Below, piece by piece: positions 7,378 to 19,300 of a stretch of DNA of 64,000 bases. The position numbers and the translations under genes were made by a program. Position 1 is the stretch's first letter, and each line of letters begins with the position of its first letter. Location: NCBI RefSeq assembly GCF_029027405.1, contig NZ_CP093396.1:186001-250000 (forward strand), written 5' to 3'. The notes under the pieces are model-generated. The model was not told where the DNA came from and made no database searches. It saw only the letters and a list, made by a program, of their open reading frames with translations. This DNA comes from Sulfurimonas sp. GTDB taxonomy: Bacteria > Campylobacterota > Campylobacteria > Campylobacterales > Sulfurimonadaceae.

Positions 7378-10300
7378 ATGTCAGCAGTAGTAAAGTTTTT
7401 TAAAAAGGTTGTTTCAGCAGCAAGGTACTTAGTTACTGGTACGTATTCCGGTACTGAAGGTAATGATAATATTGTTGCAGTCTCTTTAAGTTTAGGTTGG
7501 GGAGATGGAATTATCACTAAAGGTGGAAATGACATAGTAACAGCTGCGGCTTTTAGCCTTAAAGTAAAAGATACCTGGGGGAACCTCACTGTAAACGGGG
7601 CAGGTGGATATACCCAAATATATAAAAGTGCTAATGGTAACCTAAACTACTATGGAGCTTCAGGAGCTTTGAAAATTGAGCATACTGGAAATACTGGAAA
7701 TGTAAATCTCTATGCAATTGCAGCCTCGAGTACCGCACTTAGAAAAGGTATATCAGGGAATATGAATGTATGGTCTGCTGCTGCACATACTTCCTATAAA
7801 TTATTTACAAAAACTGGAAACATGTACATAAAAGCTTTTTCGGCATATTTATCAGTAAAAAGAAGTAGCAATGGGCATAAATATTCATCAGGAAATGTAG
7901 AGTTAGTAGGAGCTGGTGCTTATGTAAACGTATACAGTGATGTGGATACTGGATCATTAACAGGATATGCACTTAGTGGTAATGGTGTATTTAAAAGATA
8001 TGGACGAAACTCAGAAGTAGATTTAAAGCTTGTGGGTATGAATAATGAAGTCTATCATAATTCAACGAAGGGTAATACAACAGTATACGCAGTTGGTGGA
8101 AGAAATTATATAGAGAAAAAAGGTCGTTCCGAAAATGATTACTCAACAGGAAATCTAAATGTAACGGTTGCTGTACTTAGAAATAATATTATACATGAGA
8201 CAAGATATGGTGATACTACAGTTACTGGCCTAGCCGCTAGCTCCAAGATTACAAGAATTGGGGAAGAAGGTAATGCTACAATATTTGGATTGGGTATAGA
8301 TAATGAGATAAATATTCAGATGAAAAAAGGACATTTGGATTTTACAGGAGCAGGTGGCTCAAATAGAATAAATATTAAAGGTTCAGGTAATAGTGTCTCT
8401 AGTAGTAGAACAGTTTCAGTAGAGAGTGTAGGTGCGTATATTTCAGATGGAATGAAATTTATACTTACCCTTCCTGATAATTTTAAGAGTGGAGATACTA
8501 TTTGGGCTAAGTTTCAAGATGGACAATATGTAAAAGGGATTAAGTTTCGATTAGATATTACGAATAATAATATTAAAGCAACTACCTTAAAAGCTAAGTA
8601 TGTAACCAGTACTAATATAGATTTTGATTTTGAAAGTGGAGGGAGTAGTCAACTATTAGCCAATATATCAACGGGGGCGGGGTATGGATTGAAAAACCTA
8701 TCCTATGAGGGTATAACTGAAAGTGGAATGATTACAAATGGAGAAGATTCAAAGTTTCAATATATATTAATAAAAAAAGAGATAACAGACGAATCAGGCG
8801 ATAACAAAACAATAAATCTTAGCGAAGTTAATATAACTGCTAATGGACAAGATATATGTGGCCAAATAGTATCAACTACAATGTCATCTGTGTATAGTAA
8901 TAGTTATAGGAGCAATAATCTATTTGATAATAACAATAATAGTTTTACACATACAGCTAGTAGTAATGAACAATGGATACAGATAAAATTAGATAAAGCA
9001 TATAAAATAGATGAACTAGAAATCATTGGACGAAGTGGCTACGATCACAGAAATAAAAATATAAGTATTTATTTGGGAAATGAACAACTTTCAAATAAAA
9101 ATATTGATTACTTAAATAACAGTAATGACATATCGTCATCTGATATAGTTTTTAATGCTGGAAGAGTAGGGAAAATTATTTCTCCTACGTTAGAAAAAAG
9201 AGGCATCAAGCTTAGTGAGAAATTAATAGTGCTCAGAGATACCTATTTAATTAATTCTAATTTGGAATTAAACACTTTGTCAAATTCAGCATTATCCCTA
9301 TCGAATATATTAAAATCTCATAATGATATTACCTTAAACACAAAAGATGGTGCCTGGACAAATAATATTATTCTTCCAGATGATGCAAGTATTGGAGATA
9401 TAGTTACATTAAAAGTGGATTCTTCTCGGGCTGTAAATATAAATGTAGATGGTAATGTCAAATCCGTTAGTACCGGAAGTGAAGTTACTTATATAAAATC
9501 AAGTAATGAGTGGAGAGAACTGTATGGAAATGTTTCTTCAATTAAAGAAGATTATTCTTCAAATATTAAATTAGTAGGATTAGCGAATATTATCTCTCAT
9601 ACTACTGCAAAAGGTGATATTATTGTCAGTGGAGGTGGAGGATATACCGAAGTTACAAGAATAGCGTATAATGCTTCACTAACTGCAAATCTAGGTGGAA
9701 TTGTCAATAATGTTTATTTGAAATCTAATTATGGAAACTATACCTTTAATGGTGTAGGTGCTGGAAATATCTTAAAAAACTATTCTAAAGATGGTTTCAC
9801 AAAAGTAATTGCGGGTGGTCTTGGAAACAGCTTAACTCGAGTAGGTCATGGAAACGGTGATATCATTATGGTTGGTGGTGGAAACCATATTAACTGGACA
9901 GGTAATGGAAATCTAAAAGCAAAACTTGGAGGACTTACCATTAATCATCTGACACGTAGAGGTGATGGAGACAATGAATTTATCTTAGTAGGCTTAATAG
10001 GAAATATCGCTAATATTTATGGGACAGGTAATCTTACATTAGGTGGCTTAGGACTTGCAAATGTCATAAAAAAAGATGGTAATGGTGATGCTACAATCAT
10101 TTTAGTAGGTGGAGCAAATATCTATCACCAACAAGGGAGTGGTTCTCTAAAAGCCTTTATGTTGGGTGGTGCAAATGTTTTATTGAAAAGAGGAAATGAT
10201 AATATTTATGCCTTCATGGCCGGTGGAGTAAACTATATTGGGCAAGTGGGACGTGGAAATCTGTATGCTGGAATGCTGGGCGGAGCTAATGTTATTACTA

Positions 10301-13300
10301 AATTTGGAGATGGAGATGCTTATGCTTTAATGGCAGGGGGATTAAATGTTTTAGTTCAAGTCGGAAATGGTAAAACAATAGCTGTTATGTATGGTTATGC
10401 GAATATTTTAACAAAAATTGGTGACGGTTTAACTATAGCTGCATTATTTGGTACAGCAAATGTATTTACACATATTGGAAATGGAAATACAATTGGAGTT
10501 ATGATTGGTGGATTCAATGTATTTACCAAAGTTGGAGGAAAGAAAGGTGATTTAACCATTGGTGTAATGGTTGGACTGGGCAATGTATTCACTCATAAAG
10601 GAGATGGAGACACCTTTGCTTTAATGACAGGTGGCGTTAATGTCTTCACAAAAATTGGTGGTAAGTTAAATGGATCTGGACTTGAAGATGATGACTTAAC
10701 AATTGCCGCAATGTTCTCAGCTGGAAATATATTTACCCATATAGGAGATGGTATAACTGCTGCGTTAATGGTAGGTACTGGAAATGTCTTGACTAAAATA
10801 GGAAATGGGTTAACCATTGGTGTTATGGTTGGAACTGGAAACATATATACTCATGTAGGTAATGGAACTACACTGGGATTAATGATTGCAGCAGGAAATA
10901 TTTTTACAAAAGTTGGAGATGGAATAACGATTGCAGCTATGTTGGGTTCTGGAAACATCTTTACTCATGTGGGAGATGGTCTCTCAGGTGCAGTGATGCT
11001 AGGACTTGGAAATGTATTTACTAAAGTAGGAGATGGAGTAGCCTTAGCAATTATGCTAACACCGCCAGTTGGTCCTACGGTAGGAAATGTTTTTACCCAC
11101 ATAGGAGATGGTCTAAGTGGAGCGTTAATGTTTGGTGGACAAGCAAATATTTTTACCAAAGTTGGAAATGGATTAACTGTGGCTGCTATGATAGCTGGAA
11201 AAGGAAATATATTTACGCATGTAGGAGATGGAACAACTATTGCGCTTATGATACTTTCTAAAGCAAATATATTTACCAAAGTTGGAAATGGATTAACCCT
11301 TGCATTTATGCAAGGTGACGCAAATATTATGACGCATGTGGGTGATGGACTTACTGTTGGGATTGCCATTGGTAAAGTAAATATTATCACAAAAGTAGGT
11401 AATAATGAATTAGTAGTTGGGCTATACGGCAAAGCCAATATTGTAACACATGTAAGTAGCGAAGCTAGTAATACATTTGCACTCGTTAAAGGAAACCTAA
11501 ATGTTATTACTAAAGTAGGACCAATGGATGGATTTACTGTAACTGTATCTCCTTTAGATAGTATTGTTTCAGATACTGTTTCTCCAGAAGATCGAATACT
11601 TGCAAGGGGAGATATTACGAGTAATCCAATGGGGGTTATTTCTAGTGTATTAGATGGCATGAATACCCTAATTAGTTCTACCTATAATGATATTGTGAGT
11701 AGACGTGGTAGCATGCTCGCTGGTGTAGCAATTGGTGATGCAAATATTATTACCCATGTGGGACGTGGATCAACCAACCTTTTAGTACATGGAAAAGCCA
11801 ATATTATTACTAAAGTAGGAAATGGAAGATCTATTGTACTTGCTAATGGAAAAGCGAATATTCTAACAGTGGTAGGAGATGGAGATAGTATACAAGCAGC
11901 AAAAGGGGAAGCCAATATTATTACTAAAATTGGCTCTGGTTCGTCTGCCGTTTTAGCAATTGGAAAAGCAAATGTTGTGACTAAAGTAGGCGATGGACTA
12001 CATATTGGAGTCATGCATGGAAAAGTTAATGCGCAAACTGTAGTAGGTGATGGTATGGTTATTTCTGCTCAAAATGGTAATTTTAATTTAAATACACGAG
12101 TTGGTAATGGTACAAATATTAGTGTTGCAAAAGGAAAATATAATCTCAATGTTCAATTTGGGGATGGACTAGGGATTTATGCTGCAGCAGGCCGAGGTAA
12201 TGTATCAATTAAAATTGGTAACGGAGATTACTATGGAGTAACTATTGAAGTAGGAAAAGGAAGTGCCAAAGATAAAGTAAAAGCACTCTTGTCTGAATTA
12301 AAAGGTACAGGAATATCTGTACTTGCAAGTGGAACAATATCAAGAATTGTCAATGGAGATGAGGGAGGTACGGTAACCAAACATGGGCATACAACACCCA
12401 CAACTTCCATTCCAACAGATTTAAAAGGTATCAAAGTTTCTCAAGATGAAGATTCAACTACAAATACAAATGATTTTAGTAAAAACGTAACAAGAACAAA
12501 TGAAAATGGTAATAATGAAGATTATAACTCTAGTGATAAGAATAATATAGAAAATAATAGTAAACAACAAGCTCAAGCGGCTACGGATGCACAAAATAAT
12601 GCAAATAGTGATTCAAATAAAGTAAAAGATGATGTAAATAGAGGTCAAGAAAAAGTAGAAAAAGAGAAAGAAAAAGTAGACAGTTTCAAAAATGATATAG
12701 AGAAAGTAGATACTGATAAGTTAAATGAAAATGCAATAGATTTAAAATCATTTATAGAAACTCAATTAGGCAGTGAGGGTTCAAATTATGATAAAGCAAA
12801 TGTAGCAACGGAAAGTGAAGTATCAGGGCAATATACAGTTTATTCAAAAGTAACTGCTGATGGAAGTTCTTTAAGAAGTGAGTTTGCAGCTATCAATACA
12901 AATGTGAATCAACATTTAGATACTTATGGACAACAAGCACAAGATGCCATAACACAATCAAAAGAAGAGAGTTTAAAAGTTGATATTCAACAATCAATTG
13001 ATGCTGCGAAGGAAAAATACACACAAGCAAAATCTGATGAAATAAAAGCTAACGATGATGTAGTTAGTTCACAAAGTGAAGTGCAAAATAGCAAAAATAA
13101 TGTAAATAGTGCAACAAGAGATGCAAATAGTAAAAGTGCAGATGCACAAAATAGAGCTACTTCTGCTTCGAGTGGTACAGCAGATAAACGAAAATCAGAT
13201 GCCACGAGTGTTGAGAAAACTATAAGTACAGGGTTTAGCAGTAAATTGAAGGACAGTGCTACTTTACTTACGTCAGGGGTTGTCCCTTCAGGTTTAAATG

Positions 13301-16300
13301 CAGATGTGGATCAAAATAAAGTTGAAGATGAATTAGAGGCAGGTATAAATGCGTTAAGAATCAATTCTCGAAATCCAAATGTAAACCATGGAGATAAAGT
13401 TCAAACTTTAGAAGAGAAGTATACTAAAGGTAAGGACTTTGTTAAAGGGTTGAGTGAAGTTGAAAAAGTAATAACTAGAAAAGAAGAAACTACACAAAAT
13501 AGTGAAGATAGCGATAAAATATTAAAAACACGGTATCAAATTGGTGATTTACCTGAAAAAGACAATGGAACACCTGTTGACTTTAATGGGGAGCATTTGG
13601 GTAAAACTAATTATTTAAGAAAACTTATAACTCTAAGTTCTTTTAATAAACTTGTGCCTATAAGAAGTTTAAAGGGGAAAGATAAATTAGCTAGACAGAT
13701 TTATGATTCATTGGGAAGTATTGATAAAATTAGTTTTGAAAAAACAATTAAAATAATTGATAAATATAAAGAAAGATATCCTGATTCACTTGAAAAAATA
13801 TCTGAATTAAAACGATTAGTTGTTAAGGGCTTAAAATATTATGAAGATGGTACAAAATATACTACCCAAGAAAGTCTTAATGCCTTAGATGAACAAGAAA
13901 TACCTTTTAATAATAAACATATGAAACAAGAATTACTAGATGCGAAACAAGTTGGTGAAGAAGTATATGATAAAGCAAGTTTAAGTAGTAAAGAAATAGA
14001 CGCTATTCAATGGTATACGAGTGTTGGCTTCCAATATATCAACTCTTATCTTCGAAAAAGTGAGAAACTTATACTTCTTATGAAAGACAATTCTATTAAT
14101 GCGATTAAAGGTATGAGCAAAATGCAGACTTTCGAAGGGACTACTTACAGGGCATTTTTGCCCGGTGCTACTTTAGAATCCTTAGAAAGAAAAATTGCTG
14201 TAGGGAAATTAGTTGGTGATAAAGGGTTCTCTTCTACATCTACTAGTGGAGATTTCGCGAAAAGTTTTCGAAGTGGAAAAAAAACTGTTATTCTGACTAT
14301 TCTTGATGCTAAAGGGGTCAATATTGCAGGACTTGCACAATCGAATCAGGCAGAAGTTTTATTATATCCAGGTTCTCATATGCGTATAGAGGCGATTAAA
14401 AGAACAGATCAGAATTTACATATTATTGCTAGATATACGGAAAATTTTAAAGCAGGTGAAAAAGTACTTAATCTACATGATGGCAGTGAGATTGGTACGG
14501 CTATAGATAAAAACACCTCTACTGTACGTGAAGATGCAATTAAGTCGATTGATGATAAGGAAGTTACTGAGATATTAAGAGGGGAAAATGAGTTAAATAT
14601 TAACCATTTATCCCGTAATCCGGATAGTTTTGAAGACACAACATTAAGCCACTGGGATAAATTAACAACAACTCAAAAAAAGTCAATAGAATACTCTACT
14701 CTTAGTGATAAAAAAACGAAAATGCAAAACTATGATCATCAAATAATCGTGCAACTAGAAGATGATATAACAGTAAGAGATTCAAGCTTTAAATTAGCAC
14801 TAAAACACCCAGACCAAACAACAATAATACAAATGAGCAAAGATGGGTCGTACAAAGTTATTTATGGAAAAGCATTATCAGATGTAGATGGAAAACTTAG
14901 AATTTCAGGTGTAGGTTATGGAAGAGAAAATTCTGATGGGGTAAAAACATTGGGAGGAAGAAATACAAATGATTTTGTAGACAATATTAAATCTTTAAAA
15001 AATGACTTGAAATCAATAGCTACCATAGATAGAGTAAGTCTCATTGGATGTAACCTGGGAGTGAATAATCATATAGATGACAACAATAATGATTATGGAA
15101 AAAATTTGATTACAGCACTGAAAGACAATGGCATCACCACTAGTGTATCTGTAAGAAATGCATATGTTGGGATTACTGATGATGGTAGAAAAGTTATGTC
15201 AGAGGATGGTTCTACACAATGGAAAAATAAAAGTGCTGACGATAAAACTGTTTATCGTTTTGATCCTGATACTAATAATGTAATTAGTATTGTAAATGAT
15301 AGAAACAAAGTCACTGTTTATAAGTATACAGGAGGGCACTTAGGTACCGTAGATATACCAAAAATTGTATCATTTGTATGGGTAGGAGGAAGACTATCCG
15401 ACAGTGATTTAAAGAATATGAAGTCTTTTGTAGATACCGCATCTGATGATACTAAAAGGTACTTATATTATGATCCAAATGCATTGATGGCTAATTCAGT
15501 TAAAAAAGCTATTAATGCTTATGCTAAAAATATATCTGATGATGCAGGCATCCGAATACAAACTATAATTAAATTGGAAGAACAGTATCTAAGATATTTA
15601 GAAGCTCATGGAGCTACAGATGATTCTAGAATCTCTTTCATGGTCGACAATTTAGCCGCTGAAAGGGGAAAACTTAATAAATTTTTAAATGGGATAAAAA
15701 AATTCTGGGATGTTGATTTTGATAAAAATTCTGAAGGAAAAATAGAATTAAAATCTGTTGAAGAATTGTTTAGAAGTAGTGATCCGAAATTAAAAGATGC
15801 ATATAATAGAGAATTAATGTATAGGGGGGGTGTTTTAGCGGGAGCTTCAGATGTTATAAGGATCGCGGCTTTAGATAAGCATGGCGGAATTTATACAGAT
15901 GTTGGAGCATATCCTAGAACTAAAAATCATGGTTATTCATCAGAATCTTTGAAACTTGCATTTAAGAGTGTTGAGGATGATAAACCAGCGCCTCATCCTT
16001 CGACGGTTATTACATTATTCAAACTATATAATAGGCTGGTTCCTAATAATTCTTTAATGTATGCTCAAAAAGATTCTACTTTTACAAATTTTTTAGTTAA
16101 TGCTGTGATTAGAGAACATAATAGTATAAAAAATGATATTTTTAGAGAACTTCAATATAAGGTGAAAACAACATATCTTTTAGATGTTTTTACTGTAACT
16201 GGACCAGGGTTACTCGCTGAATATCTTAATGTTAATAATATAGGCGATCTAAGAGATTATGATGAGAATATTTCTATAAAGAATAAATCATCTTGGCAGA

Positions 16301-19300
16301 GTAATAGTAATACAATAAAGAATACTCTTAGATATAAAGTATTTATTCTAGACCCTGATGATTTAACAACCACCCAAAAAAAAGAATTTCATGATTATAT
16401 ATTAGCTAATTATACTGATAGCATGGATGTTACAAAAATAGTGGTCTTGGATTCAAAAAGTTTAGATAAAGAAAAATATCGACCTTTGTTTACTGGATCG
16501 AATCTTTCAGATAAATATTGTTTTTTTGATGTAGATGAAATATTACTAAATAGTTCTGAAATAAGTGTATATGGATCAAATGATACTTATAATAAAATAA
16601 TAAGTAAAGTAGGGACAATAGATAAGGATATAAGCAGACAAACCGATACTTCTAATTTTATAGGTGACATTAAAAAAAGTTCAAAAAAACCTACAGATGT
16701 ACTAGTTATGATCTCAGATAAAGATGGTAATTATGACAGTTTAAATGACATAGATTCTGTAAGATTTCATGATAAAACAATTGTTCAATACGATAGAAGA
16801 ACAGAATCTTTTACTGTTATTCAGGGAAATATAGAAGATATTAGTCCAAGATTTAGATTAAATATTATTGGTACATATGATACTTTGTCTGACGATAGTT
16901 TAGATTTAAAAAATATTGCTAAAAATTTTAGAGATAAGATACCAAATGCTATTGAGGAGCTAAGAATATTGGCTACAGGCATAAAAGAGAATAATGATGT
17001 TCTTCCATTAGATGGAGTTGAAAAGTTCAATGAATTTATTGTCGGTTCTTATAAACCAAGTCTAAATTATTTTACTTCCAAGCCCTATTATGATATAAAA
17101 TCTTATTATAAATTTAATACTTATACTAGTCGCTATCGAGAAGTTCATTTTAGTTGCACCATAAATAATGTTGGTTTAGATAAAATTTATAATATATTTT
17201 CTCAAGTGAATAATTTATCAAAGGATGATTTTTTACTTCAGCTGAATGTTCTTTTTAATAAATCAGATGCTGCAGACTTAGATCGTCTTACTAAATTACA
17301 AGCAAGTATACCTTCTCCTGATATATTGTATATTAATAAAAAACCTCTTATTGATATAGATGCTTATCCTGATATTTTGAAGGATTCAAATAGTTTTAAT
17401 AGGAAACTTCGATCTTTATTTAAGAACAATTCACTTTTTAGTGATGAATATGTATATGATAAATATTTACTAGAACAAAAAAAGACAAAACTGTTAGAAT
17501 CTAATAGTGATTATATGAGGTTAAGAACAAATAGTGATCGTTGGGACGAGAATAAAGTTACTGAGTTATTTAAAATTATGTATGAGGCTCATTCTGAAGC
17601 ATATAAAGATCTATATGGTAACGATTATGGTTACTTACCTGATTTAAACATATATGATATGCAAGATAAAAAAAATGACTATATTGGATCGTCTGGGATA
17701 AAGATAAGCATGGATTTAAGGAATATTACAAGTGAAGAGGTAGTATTAAATTTAAAAGCTGTACTCTTTGCAGTAGAAAACAATGAATTAGATAAATCAA
17801 GTGATAAGATAAGTTCAAATGACTTCAAATTAATAAAATTAAAAAAATATTGCGGTTTAATATCAAGCAGAGGAACTGCCTTGAGTACAAATAAAAACTT
17901 TTTAAGAACAAGTTCAGAAAATAAGCAACTTGAAAGCATTTTACTGAGAAAGAAAGAATCCCATGCATTAACAAAATTATTTACAGATGGGTATAATAGG
18001 TCAACCTTGCAAAATTTAGTGAAATTAAAATATTTTTCATACTATTTGCCATGTAAGTACTATAGTCAAAAAAGTAAACTTGCCAGAGAAATTTATAAAC
18101 ACCTTGACAGTCCAGATGTAAACAGTATTAATGCTCTTAAAATATTAATGAATGATTTTAAAGAAAAATATCCTAGTTCTAGTAGAATAGATGCACTCAC
18201 ACAACTTGAAAAACAAATCAATGATAGCGTAGATTATTATAATAGTATTCAAAGTGTATCAGATGACAATTCTGTCTCTAATGATTCTAGTTATTCTACA
18301 GATTTAATTGAAATTGTAACTGAATTTGTTGATGCTAAAATTGAAGAAGCAACTAAGACTTCATTGATAGATTCACTAATTGATGCAATAGATGATAAAA
18401 GTGAGTCATCATCTTCTTTTGAAAATAATTGGAAAACAAAATTGAAAGAATCATTGCAGTTAGCAAAAAATGAGTTAGATGTCGAGCATTTAGATAGTAA
18501 TCCTGATTCTTTTAAAAATACAACATTAGGCAATTGGGATAAATTCTCAACAACTCAGCTAGAGTTAATAGAATACAGTGCAATAATAGATAAAAATCCA
18601 AAAATGCAAAACTATGACCACCAAATCATCGTGCAACTAGAAGATGATAAAACAGTAAAAGATTCAAGCTTTAAATTAGCCCTAAAACACCCAGACCAAA
18701 CAACAATAATACAAATGAGTAAAGATGGGTCATACAAAGTTATTTATGGAAAAGCATTATCAGATGTAGATGGAAAACTTAGAATTTCAGGTGTAGGTTA
18801 TGGAAGAGAAAATTCTGATGGTATAAAAACATTGGGAGGAAGAAATACAAATGATTTTGTAGACAATATTAAATCTTTAAAAAATGACTTGAAATCAATA
18901 GCTACCATAGATAGAGTAAGTCTCATTGGATGTAACCTTGGAGTGAATAATCATATAGATGACAACAATAATGATTATGGAAAAAATTTGATTACAGCAC
19001 TGAAAGACAATGGCATCACCACTAGTGTATCTGTAAGAAATGCTTATGTTGGTATTACTGATGATGGTAGAAAAGTTACGTCGGAAACAGCAGAACAAGG
19101 ATCATGGCGAAATAAAAATCAAGATGGTAAAACAGTCTATACAATAAATAACAATGGTGATGTTGTAAGTAATAATAATAATTATATAGGAACAGTCGTA
19201 GAGTATGGGGGGAATCATCTGGAAGGGAACATGGAAGTTAATTTAGAACTTGTTAATAAAAAATATAAAATATTAGAAGACATGAAAGTATCATTAAGTA

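Noticed and set aside
9541..12260. Repeat array suggestive of a CRISPR or DNA satellite
   Set aside because: The repeats are protein-level (about 57 bases) and strongly diverged in DNA; there is no constant repeat with unique spacers.
10395..12434. Several minus-strand open frames of 65-231 codons opposite the toxin repeats
   Set aside because: They are antisense shadows of the repetitive, stop-poor toxin sequence: proline/serine-rich translations, no ribosome sites, no known domains.
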